Below, in pieces: positions 7,213 to 13,164 of a stretch of 13,164 nucleotides of DNA (its first letter is position 1; each line of letters begins with the position of its first letter). The stretch is from a bacterium (GTDB taxonomy: Bacteria; Bdellovibrionota_C; UBA2361; SZUA-149). The position numbers and the translations under genes were made by a program. The notes under the pieces are model-generated. The model made no database searches, had not been told where the DNA came from, and saw only the letters and a program-made list of their open reading frames with translations. The stretch spans positions 1 through 13,164 of the forward strand of contig QIGM01000133.1 in NCBI GenBank assembly GCA_003230795.1, given 5' to 3'.

Positions 7213-8190
7213 ATGGCGAGTAGTCTTCAATCCTTTGAACCACGCGTTCGACAATATGAGTCCTCGTCGCTTGGACGCCCTGCCTCGAATCAACCAACAA
7301 AGCAGCGGTGGGAGATGCGCATAAGTTTCGGACAAGTTGTGGTGCTCTGGGCGGTATTAGCCGGAATGATGGTGATGGTCTTCATCTTTGGGCTACATGC
7401 TGGACGTGAACAAGGTCTAAGTAGGGCGCTTGAGCAAAGTGAAGCGGAAGCAGTTCGTCTTCCAATTGCCCGCCCAATTCCGGAAGCCGATGAGTCGGGG
7501 AATATCCCCTTGGCGACTGACGAAATCCTTGATACCGAGGTTATTCCAAGCGAATTAGCCTCCAACGAGGCAGATGATCGAGAATTCGATTTTTCACGGA
7601 CTGAGAAAGTCGCAGGTCTAAGTTCCAAACCTGCCCTGGAGTTATTCAAAGAAGACGAAGCCGCGGTACTTGCTAAAGAGACAGCAAAGCTGGCTGCTAT
7701 TGAAGAAGAACAAAAACAGCAGCGGCTTGAGAAAGAAGCAAAAGCGCTTTCCGCGAAACTCGCAGAGAAAGAGAAACAGCAGAAAGCCGCTAAGAAAATT
7801 GCGGAGCTAAGCCAACTCTCTCCGCCGCTTAAGAAGGTGGAAGCGCCTGCCGCAGTCGTGCAAGCGCCGGTTGAAAAAGTGGAGCCCGAAGCGGTAACCG
7901 CAGAAACTACTAAGAAAATAAAAGTAGAAGAGACGAACACCAAGCTTTCAGCGGGTTGGTATGTGCAAGCCGCAGCTACGAGAGCGAAAGACGACGCCAT
8001 CTCAATGATCGCGAAATTCAACGAGAAAGGTCTCGATGGTGTTCTGGAACAAGCCAAGGTGCGAAAGAAGGAATATTACCGAGTATTGGTAGGCCCTTAC
8101 GCTAGCAAGCCGAAGGCCTTGGAAGCTCGAGCTAAGGTCAAATCTGCGGGAGTTACTGGTGGAGAGCCCTTCCTCAAGCACGTAAAGTAA
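7213..8190 (+). CDS. Membrane-anchored SPOR-domain protein
   Basis: A type II membrane protein of 325 aa. Residues 1-38 are cytoplasmic, about 40-62 form one transmembrane helix (VVVLWAVLAGMMVMVFIFGL), residues 63-245 are an acidic then Ala/Lys/Glu-rich linker with predicted coiled coil at about 145-200, and residues about 246-322 are a SPOR domain (GWYVQAAA at the start, YYRVLVGPY in the middle). SPOR domains bind peptidoglycan glycan strands stripped of peptides at the division septum. The amidase encoded at 3473-4861 produces that substrate, so the two may work together. In deltaproteobacteria, as I recall, SPOR genes often follow argS; here the preceding gene is an ArgRS-like protein without catalytic core. 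CGGAG about 9 bases upstream supports the start. Confidence 0.88.
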   Translation: MASSLQSFEPRVRQYESSSLGRPASNQPTKQRWEMRISFGQVVVLWAVLAGMMVMVFIFGLHAGREQGLSRALEQSEAEAVRLPIARPIPEADESGNIPLATDEILDTEVIPSELASNEADDREFDFSRTEKVAGLSSKPALELFKEDEAAVLAKETAKLAAIEEEQKQQRLEKEAKALSAKLAEKEKQQKAAKKIAELSQLSPPLKKVEAPAAVVQAPVEKVEPEAVTAETTKKIKVEETNTKLSAGWYVQAAATRAKDDAISMIAKFNEKGLDGVLEQAKVRKKEYYRVLVGPYASKPKALEARAKVKSAGVTGGEPFLKHVK

Positions 8191-8244
8191 ATCTGCAAAA
8201 CTAGTAGCAAATCTATAGGCAATGCTCGTTATCGATTCTAGGAA

Positions 8245-8275
8245 GCGAAACTCAGCTATTAGTTGAGTGTCTCGC
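8245..8275 (+). terminator. Possible terminator hairpin after the SPOR gene
   Basis: ACTCAGC (8250-8256) pairs with GTTGAGT (8262-8268) around the loop TATTA, with an outer GCGA/TCGC helix (8245-8248 with 8272-8275) across a small internal loop. It lies 54 bases after the SPOR stop. There is no T-run, so factor-independent termination is uncertain. Confidence 0.3.
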
Positions 8276-8344
8276 CTTAGGTCAGTAGAGTATTTTGCAG
8301 TAACTGCTTGGTTTTCTGCATCAAACAATATCGAACAATACTAT

Positions 8345-8388
8345 TTTTCAGCGAAGTGTCGGGGGGTTTTCAGCGAAGTGTCGGGGGG
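8345..8388. repeat. 22-bp perfect tandem duplication
   Basis: Two adjacent identical 22-base units, 8345-8366 and 8367-8388, each starting TTTTCAGCGAAG and ending in a run of six G. The 12-base junction-type string GGGTTTTCAGCG recurs at 8435-8446. The copies lie 183 to 226 bases upstream of the PP2C start. They may be repeated protein-binding sites or a slippage duplication. Confidence 0.85.
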
Positions 8389-8570
8389 AGCGATCCGACC
8401 CAAGTTGAGGAACAAGGCGAATACGATGTGCATAGGGTTTTCAGCGGTATATGTGCACGCAGGTCTCATATTGTTAGGAAAGGCGCGAAGTTTTGAAATC
8501 GTGGCCAAAAGTTGAGCGGATATAGGGAGCGAGCTGACGAACTTGGTCTGCGTCGCAGGAGCTTTTAAGT

Positions 8571-11168
8571 TTGAGTACCGTCGAACAAGTTAAAAATGCT
8601 TCTAATCGAAGCAGACGGTTTAAGTTCGTAGATGCTGTGCTGACTGATGTCGGCCGGCGGCGGAACGAGAATCAGGACGCTTACGGTATCGCGCATACTG
8701 ATGAGCTGAGCCTATTCATCGTCGCTGATGGCATGGGTGGTGCGCGAGGTGGTGCAACGGCCTCCTCTCTTGCGGTGAATGTAGTTGGGCGCGAATCCTT
8801 CGACAGCTCCGGAAACCTCAACGCGGCAACGCTAAAGACCGCAATAGAGTATTCAAACTCTGTAATTTTCAACAAAAGTAAAACCGACGAAGATCTTGCC
8901 GGCATGGGAACAACGATTGTTGCTCTCGCGTTTGTTGGCTCGCAATGTGTGGTCGCACACGTTGGGGATTCTCGTATCTATCGTCTTCGGGGTACCGAGC
9001 TGGAACAGCTCACTCGTGACCATACTTTGGTCCAGGAGCTGGTTGACACGGGAGCCATTCCTCCGGAAGAGGCAGCAGATCATCCAATTGCGCATATGCT
9101 CACCCGTTCACTTGGGCCAGCAGAATCTGTTGAAGTAGAAATCCGGGTCTTGCCCGATCTCTGCGAAGCGGATGACCAATTTTTGCTTTGCTCTGACGGG
9201 CTCTACAATCTAGTGACGGACGAAGAGATTCAGGAACAACTCGTCACGAATGATCCCGAAACTGCCGCGAAGGAGCTGGTTGACTTAGCCTTAGAGCGTG
9301 GCGGAACGGATAATGTTACGGTCGAAATTCTTCGCCTTGCTGATATTACTGATCCCGCCATCGAGGCAGTATTTCCTGACGGTAATCAACCAGAACTAAC
9401 TCTCTCAGAACCGCACAATCTCGAGAATCTCGACGAGATGATCGCTGCCGTGCGAGCGCCGGCTGAGCCTGCCCCCGCAGAAGATGCTACAGAGGACGAG
9501 AACCTCGAACAAGCCGCGCAAGTAGATTCCAAGGTCGCAGATTCTGAAGCGGCCGATGAAAAAGAATCTATTGAGGAGTCAGAGTCGGTAAGCGATTCAG
9601 GTGAGGCCGAGGAAGAGTCCGTTTCACTCGACTCCAAAGAACTTTCACAACTTGCCGCGAAAGCGGGTGGGAAGGAATTTCGACTCTTACAACTTAGTGC
9701 AGGTATCATTGGCTTGTTCGCACTTGGGGCCGTCGCCTATATCTTCCTAAACTTGGAAACGTCGCCAATAACTCAGGTAGCATCTGGTAAATTCGCATCG
9801 GGTAAATTAGCATCTGGGCCGTCCTCAGGCAGTGAGTCCATGCCAGACTCCCAGAGAGACGAATTGTCGGAAGAGCTCGCGATGTGGGCTGAAGAGAATG
9901 AAAATGCTGCGGTCGACGCAAGCGCGGAAGCGCAAGAGCGTCTAGAAGGCGCAAGCGATGAGCGAGAGCTGTTCAAAGAGGAATCCGAGAGCAGCACTGA
10001 AGTGTTAGATCCAATAAGCGAAGAAACTGAAGTGTTAGATCCAACAAGCGAAGAAATCGAACGAATCGTAGGCGCAGATGGGGAAGAGACAGAGGCAGCC
10101 TCTACTGAAGAACCCACGACGCTTGCCGCGGTTGACGAGTCGGTGAAAGCTACGGAAGAAGAAATTCCAGTAATCGACCCAGAGGTAATAAACGCTAAAA
10201 TCGAAGAGCTTAGCGATCTCGAAGTAGGGCCACCGCCGGTTGTCGAACTTCGTAATGAATCACTCGACCGTATCCCTGCAAATCAACCGATTGTTTGGGA
10301 GAACGAGGCACTGAAATTTGCACGAGTTCGAGAGAAGGAAGTCGAGTCTGTTACTGAAAAATCAGCAGAAACCTCCGAAACGCTCGCGACACCGGTTAAA
10401 AAAATTGTTCGGATAGAAGGGCCACCAAATCTATTGGCGACTGTTGAGGTAGAGGAGGCTATCGCTAGGAAAGTGCGGATTCGAGACCGAATCGCAGACC
10501 TCGACGTGAAGCTTCGCTTGCTGAGTTTTAATTCTGCTTCTGAAATACGTTCAAAAGGCGCAGAGCTTCGGGCTGAGAAAACGAACTTAGAAACTGGCTT
10601 AATAGGTACCAATAAAAAGCTAGTAGGCGCGAAAGCCTCTGTGAAGCTTTGGTTAGATTTTCAGCAACGTGCCTCTCGCGAAAAAAATCCGAAGAAGCTT
10701 GCGGACGAAATTGCGGAAGTCAGCGAATCACTTTACGCGAAGCGGGAGAAGTATACGCAAGCATCACGTGAGTATTTGCAAGCTGTTGATGCGTGGCAAG
10801 CAGACCCAAACAACCTTGCGGCAGCATCGAAGATGGGGCTACTTGGGCGAGCCCTGCAGCAACGACGGCAGGGGTTTGAGGACGGAGTTGTGATCGCGAT
10901 CGCTGAGGGTGTGGAGACGAGCGTGGAGAGTGTTGGGAAGCTCGGAATTACCGCACGTCTTTTCGAAGAACAGCTCCAGCAGTTAAGCCGTCACCTTGGA
11001 TACTACGAAGGATTTACCCCACTTGCTGCTGAGCGCAAACGCGACTTGAGGAGTAGCTATCTCAACGATAGAAAGTCTTTGGTGTCTGAGCTCAAGGAAA
11101 TACGAAACAAAGTCAGCGATGTTCAGGAAAAAGAGCTTCTTTTCGAGCAAGCCTCAACAGCGCGTTAA
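8571..11168 (+). CDS. PP2C-type Ser/Thr phosphatase with transmembrane anchor and long coiled-coil C-terminal half
   Basis: Residues about 20-258 form a complete PPM/PP2C domain that removes phosphate from Ser/Thr using two metal ions: D26 and RNENQD (31-36), VADGMGG (51-57), GMGTT (111-115), HVGDSRIY (130-137), CSDGL (207-211) and GGTDN (244-248), so all metal-binding Asp residues are kept. Residues about 280-360 are strongly acidic and low complexity. One membrane helix lies at about 374-394. The remaining 470 residues would lie outside the cytoplasm: an acidic region with small repeats (404-416, 476-495), then helices with coiled-coil character (about 620-865). I recognise no domain there. 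The start is TTG with AGGAG nine bases upstream. Bacterial PP2C enzymes usually oppose Hanks-type kinases, but none is in view. The C-terminal half could sense a periplasmic or cell-wall signal (inference). Confidence 0.9.
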   Translation: MSTVEQVKNASNRSRRFKFVDAVLTDVGRRRNENQDAYGIAHTDELSLFIVADGMGGARGGATASSLAVNVVGRESFDSSGNLNAATLKTAIEYSNSVIFNKSKTDEDLAGMGTTIVALAFVGSQCVVAHVGDSRIYRLRGTELEQLTRDHTLVQELVDTGAIPPEEAADHPIAHMLTRSLGPAESVEVEIRVLPDLCEADDQFLLCSDGLYNLVTDEEIQEQLVTNDPETAAKELVDLALERGGTDNVTVEILRLADITDPAIEAVFPDGNQPELTLSEPHNLENLDEMIAAVRAPAEPAPAEDATEDENLEQAAQVDSKVADSEAADEKESIEESESVSDSGEAEEESVSLDSKELSQLAAKAGGKEFRLLQLSAGIIGLFALGAVAYIFLNLETSPITQVASGKFASGKLASGPSSGSESMPDSQRDELSEELAMWAEENENAAVDASAEAQERLEGASDERELFKEESESSTEVLDPISEETEVLDPTSEEIERIVGADGEETEAASTEEPTTLAAVDESVKATEEEIPVIDPEVINAKIEELSDLEVGPPPVVELRNESLDRIPANQPIVWENEALKFARVREKEVESVTEKSAETSETLATPVKKIVRIEGPPNLLATVEVEEAIARKVRIRDRIADLDVKLRLLSFNSASEIRSKGAELRAEKTNLETGLIGTNKKLVGAKASVKLWLDFQQRASREKNPKKLADEIAEVSESLYAKREKYTQASREYLQAVDAWQADPNNLAAASKMGLLGRALQQRRQGFEDGVVIAIAEGVETSVESVGKLGITARLFEEQLQQLSRHLGYYEGFTPLAAERKRDLRSSYLNDRKSLVSELKEIRNKVSDVQEKELLFEQASTAR
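9780..9818 (+). repeat. Short in-frame repeat next to the PP2C membrane helix
   Basis: Two 15-base units (9780-9794, 9795-9809) and a 9-base partial unit encode ASGKF-ASGKL-ASG, residues 404-416, ten residues after the transmembrane helix. The units differ at few positions, so expansion is fairly recent. Confidence 0.7.
9996..10055 (+). repeat. 30-bp tandem repeat inside the PP2C gene
   Basis: Two 30-base units, 9996-10025 and 10026-10055, differ at one base by eye. They encode TEVLDPISEE and TEVLDPTSEE (residues 476-495) in the acidic extracytoplasmic region. Confidence 0.85.
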
Positions 11169-11190
11169 GAGTCGCCCATTGACTTAACGC
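11162..11190. terminator. Shared bidirectional terminator hairpin between convergent genes
   Basis: GCGTTAAG (11162-11169) and CTTAACGC (11183-11190) are perfect 8-bp arms with a 13-base loop. The TAA of the PP2C gene lies in the left arm and the TAA of the methyltransferase gene lies in the right arm. On the plus strand TCTTTCCTT follows, a moderate T-rich stretch; T-richness is poor in the other direction. Confidence 0.55.
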
Positions 11191-12068
11191 TCTTTCCTTA
11201 TCCAAAGGCATCCCCCAGAATTTCTGTTGCAGATAGGAAAGCTCTTAGCGAAGAGCTCCTTGTGTTCAATTTGAACTAGATCTGAGAAAAGCAGAATTTT
11301 GAAAGCCGCGTTGAAAGAAAGAAATGCGCGCAACAAGTAACTCTCATTCCATGCGATTCCGCAGCGTAGCCATTCTTTAGGATATTCAAAGGGGAAAAAG
11401 ATATCGTGAAAATGTATAGCAACACCATTGCGTAGTCTCGGTAGAATCTTGAATAGGATATGATTCACATCGCTCTGGAACTTACTCACATGGCTGCTAT
11501 CGACGAATAGAATATCGTTTTCCTGCAGACTATCGAAAAGCTCTAATTCGACATCTTGAACACGTGATTCCACAATGACGTTCTCATTCAAATCCTTCTC
11601 GTATAAACTGCGCCTGAAGCGATCCAAATTCGGATCGATAAAGGTGCATTCGATTGAAGAGTTAAAGAATCGCTCATTCGTATCGAGTATCAGAGCAGAG
11701 GAGAGCCCGGAACCTATTTCAATAATTCGCCGAGGCTTTAGATGGCGAATCATGGAAAAAAGAAAAACCCCATCGGCATGACAATACACGCCGTTATCGT
11801 AGTGATATCTGCACTCGTTGTTCGGTTGCTCTGAAAAAGGAAGCTCTTGGTAGTACTCTTTAAAGGCCTCAAGGAGCTCGAGTTGCTCAAGCATATTTAA
11901 GTCTATTCCTTCTAGCTCCCCCGTTAGCTCCTTCGGGTCTTGGGCATTGAAGCCGCTAACCTCGGCCAGGGCCGGAATAGGTGAATAATAGTGGCCCGAC
12001 GGAAAGCGCGGCGGGTGTCTGAGGGCATGTAGTAATGCTGGGAGATACTCTCTCCAATGCCGTTTCAT
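11184..12068 (-). CDS. Class I SAM-dependent methyltransferase (Methyltransf_24-like)
   Basis: A 294-aa soluble protein. A Rossmann methyltransferase fold is shown by motif I RIIEIGSGLSSAL (about 114-126), an acidic residue at the end of the second strand (TFIDPN, D145), and NDILFVDSSHVSKFQSD (about 184-200), the post-II region typical of Methyltransf_24 families. It continues with GVAIHFHDIFFPFEYPKEW, a pattern seen in methyltransferases of surface-glycan and secondary-metabolite clusters. The N-terminus has GHYYSPIP (25-32), also common in that group. The substrate is unknown. I prefer ATG 12068, with GTGAG six bases upstream, over an in-frame TTG 15 bases earlier. It is convergent with the PP2C gene and divergent from purH, so it appears monocistronic. 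Confidence 0.8.
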   Translation of the reverse strand: MKRHWREYLPALLHALRHPPRFPSGHYYSPIPALAEVSGFNAQDPKELTGELEGIDLNMLEQLELLEAFKEYYQELPFSEQPNNECRYHYDNGVYCHADGVFLFSMIRHLKPRRIIEIGSGLSSALILDTNERFFNSSIECTFIDPNLDRFRRSLYEKDLNENVIVESRVQDVELELFDSLQENDILFVDSSHVSKFQSDVNHILFKILPRLRNGVAIHFHDIFFPFEYPKEWLRCGIAWNESYLLRAFLSFNAAFKILLFSDLVQIEHKELFAKSFPICNRNSGGCLWIRKER

Positions 12069-12101
12069 CGCGTGCTCACACAAAAATCGAGTAAATTAGT
12101 C

Positions 12102-12169
12102 AGTAGGCGCACTTTGCGGCTGGTTTAGGGAAGCGATGGCTCTTTACCACGCAAAGCGTCTAGCCTACT
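12102..12169. promoter_or_regulatory. Imperfect inverted repeat in the methyltransferase-purH divergent region
   Basis: AGTAGGC (12102-12108) and CTTTGCG (12112-12118) are matched in reverse complement by CGCAAAG (12150-12156) and GCCTACT (12163-12169). This gives 14 paired positions split by a 3/6-base internal loop, with 31 bases between the arms. The right arm overlaps the predicted purH -10 and spacer, so it could be a two-site operator. ACGCAAA at 12149-12155 resembles one half of the gammaproteobacterial PurR box, but the other half is poor. Confidence 0.35.
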
Positions 12170-12171
12170 AT
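12143..12171 (+). promoter_or_regulatory. Candidate sigma-70-type promoter for purH
   Basis: TTTACC (12143-12148) and TACTAT (12166-12171) each match four of six consensus positions, with an ideal 17-base spacer. Transcription would start near 12178, about 30 bases before the first ATG. Confidence 0.45.
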
Positions 12172-12208
12172 ACGCAGTCTTAAGAGCCTTGAGGAGACAG
12201 TATTTAAA

Positions 12209-12868
12209 ATGTCTTTTCAGAAATCTCGCCACAAACTCACCTATAGACTCACACATTTCTGTGACGGAGACATGAAAGGATTAGCAATAGTAAGCGTTTT
12301 TGATAAGACCGGACTCGACTCTTTCGCCCAGGGGCTTTCTCAGCTTGGCTTGGGAATCCTATCTACGGGAGGTACTTCGAAATACCTCAAAGAGAACGGA
12401 GTTGAGGTTCGCTCGATAAGCGATTACACAGGGCACCCCGAAATTCTTGATGGCCGGGTTAAATCACTTCACCCCAAAGTGCATGGAGGGATCCTCGCAC
12501 GTCGCAATCTAGAATCTGATGTTGCCGAACTTGCCGATAACGAGATCTCGCCAATCGATTTTGTCGTCGTTAATCTCTACCCTTTCATTCATAAGGTTCG
12601 GGAAGTTGAACAAAGCGGAAACGTTGCCCATGAGTCCCTAGTCGAGTCAATCGATATTGGTGGACCTACAATGATTCGCGCTGCGGCGAAGAACTCAGAG
12701 TTCGTCGTTCCTGTCTGCGACCCGAGTGACTACGAGCCGATTTTAAAAGAACTTCGCGAAGAGGGCGCAGTTTCTGGCGCTACACGACAGAGACTTGCAG
12801 CGAAGGTCTTTACGATGATGAGTTCTTATGACGGAGCGATCGCACGTTACTATTCTCTTGGAGAGTAG
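12209..12868 (+). CDS. purH: PurH N-terminal part: IMP cyclohydrolase domain, ended by in-frame TAG
   Basis: Carries the MGS-like IMP cyclohydrolase domain, which closes FAICAR to IMP in the last step of purine synthesis. Visible: AIVSVFDKTGL (26-36), ILSTGGTSKYL (50-60), EILDGRVKSLHPKVHGGILA (78-97), VVVNLYPF (119-126), ESIDIGGPTMIRAAAKN (146-162) and the closing helix SSYDGAIARYY (205-215). The frame ends in TAG 12866-12868, yet the PurH sequence goes on in the same frame directly after it. Counted from the ATG at 12272 (residue 22, where PurH proteins normally begin) the product is 198 aa, about the length of a cyclohydrolase domain. ATG 12209 has GAGGAG 12 bases upstream; ATG 12272 has GGAG only two bases away, so neither is ideal. 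Confidence 0.93.
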   Translation: MSFQKSRHKLTYRLTHFCDGDMKGLAIVSVFDKTGLDSFAQGLSQLGLGILSTGGTSKYLKENGVEVRSISDYTGHPEILDGRVKSLHPKVHGGILARRNLESDVAELADNEISPIDFVVVNLYPFIHKVREVEQSGNVAHESLVESIDIGGPTMIRAAAKNSEFVVPVCDPSDYEPILKELREEGAVSGATRQRLAAKVFTMMSSYDGAIARYYSLGE

Positions 12869-12871
12869 TTG
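12860..12871 (+). promoter_or_regulatory. Possible restart site: GGAG, TAG stop, then TTG
   Basis: GGAG (12860-12863) stands five bases before TTG 12869-12871, which directly follows the TAG. The spacing suits translation re-initiation at TTG. The PP2C gene in this window also appears to start with TTG, so such starts seem to be used here. Confidence 0.35.
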
Positions 12872-13164
12872 CTCGAAGAAGATGGTACACCCAAAACGCT
12901 TGCGCCGGTTGAAAGTTACACCTTGGTTGAAGAGCAGTCCCTACGATATGGGGAAAATCCTCATCAGTCCGCTGGATTGTATCGCCCGTTTTCTTGGGGC
13001 GAATCGGATACAGCCTCATGGTGGCAGCAGCTTCAGGGTAAAGAAATTTCTTATAACAATCTACTCGATATGCAAGGCGCTTTAGATGTCTTTCTCGAGC
13101 TGTATGACGGATTAGACCAGACGGGGGAAAATGCCGCGGTTGTCATCAAGCACTCCAATCCCTG
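12869..13164 (+). CDS. purH: PurH C-terminal part: AICAR transformylase domain (partial, runs off right edge)
   Basis: The frame continues after the TAG without shift. It has the first part of AICAR transformylase, which transfers a formyl group from 10-formyl-THF to [16 protein letters not shown] (23-33 counted from the TTG), [15 protein letters not shown] (59-73) and [10 protein letters not shown] (89-98), where K94-H95 correspond to the catalytic Lys-His pair of the family. The first 20 residues match the variable linker between the two domains. The motifs look intact, so the reading frame has been under selection until recently or still is. It could be a separate protein starting at TTG 12869, or the rest of a broken purH. 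Confidence 0.85.
   Translation, partial: MLEEDGTPKTLAPVESYTLVEEQSLRYGENPHQSAGLYRPFSWGESDTASWWQQLQGKEISYNNLLDMQGALDVFLELYDGLDQTGENAAVVIKHSNP

Larger units (their letters stand above)
8191..8570. other. Intergenic region between the SPOR and PP2C genes
   Basis: About 380 bases without a convincing gene. An 82-codon frame from GTG 8267 exists but runs through a tandem repeat and shows no domain pattern. The gap holds a hairpin at 8245-8275, a 22-bp tandem duplication at 8345-8388 with a partial third copy at 8435-8446, and the Shine-Dalgarno of the PP2C gene. No strong -10/-35 pair was found. Confidence 0.6.

Noticed and set aside
7290..8057. 255-codon open frame on the minus strand under the SPOR gene
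   Set aside because: It is Ser/Ala/Phe-rich low complexity, the mirror of the Lys/Glu/Ala codons on the plus strand. The SPOR domain and membrane helix prove the plus frame.
8267..8515. 82-codon frame in the gap before the PP2C gene
   Set aside because: GTG start without a clear ribosome site, runs through the 22-bp duplication, no recognisable pattern.
12084..12098. TTG start 15 bases upstream of the chosen methyltransferase ATG
   Set aside because: No ribosome site precedes the TTG at 12083, while ATG 12068 has GTGAG at a fitting distance.
12866..12868. TAG read as a sense codon (amber recoding, pyrrolysine or similar)
   Set aside because: TAG ends two other genes in the window, and the stop lies in a variable linker rather than at a conserved residue.

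Overview
The window looks like chromosomal DNA from a Gram-negative bacterium, probably a deltaproteobacterium-like lineage (Desulfobacterota, Bdellovibrionota or Myxococcota in the broad sense). The reasons are a secreted TPR plus Amidase_3 protein, a membrane-anchored SPOR protein, a PP2C phosphatase joined to a membrane anchor, and MutS and PurH of bacterial type. Base composition is near 50% GC by eye and fairly even. I see no insertion sequence, prophage, CRISPR array, rRNA or tRNA. The lineage is an inference, not a measurement.

Layout. (1) Positions 1-195, minus strand: the N-terminal end of an AAA ATPase that leaves the window to the left. (2) Positions 196-631: a divergent intergenic region with a perfect 17-bp hairpin and smaller inverted repeats. 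(3) Positions 632-6896, plus strand: a tight gene cluster of mutS, a periplasmic N-acetylmuramoyl-L-alanine amidase, a short CCA-adding/poly(A) polymerase-type nucleotidyltransferase, and a protein resembling the two ends of arginyl-tRNA synthetase without its catalytic core. The genes overlap or nearly touch, and a hairpin follows the last one. (4) Positions 7213-8190: a SPOR-domain membrane protein behind its own -10-like promoter. (5) Positions 8191-8570: a gap holding a hairpin and a 22-bp tandem duplication. (6) Positions 8571-11168: an 865-aa PP2C phosphatase with a transmembrane segment and a long helical C-terminal half. (7) Positions 11184-12068, minus strand: a SAM-dependent methyltransferase, convergent with the phosphatase. 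(8) From 12209: purH, which runs off the right edge.

Two housekeeping genes are interrupted, both near domain boundaries. mutS is shifted by +1 shortly before its C-terminal helical tail; the tail is still recognisable and ends in an ATGA overlap with the next gene. purH has an in-frame TAG exactly in the linker between the IMP cyclohydrolase and AICAR transformylase domains, with a TTG codon directly after it and a GGAG five bases before that TTG. TAG ends two other genes here, so recoding is unlikely. The choices are real gene fission, recent mutation, or sequence error.

Functional links. The amidase strips stem peptides from peptidoglycan, and SPOR domains bind the resulting denuded glycan, so those two proteins may act together in cell division. 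The nucleotidyltransferase and the ArgRS-like protein both point to tRNA. The most unusual proteins are the core-less ArgRS-like protein and the membrane PP2C with a large extracytoplasmic coiled-coil region.
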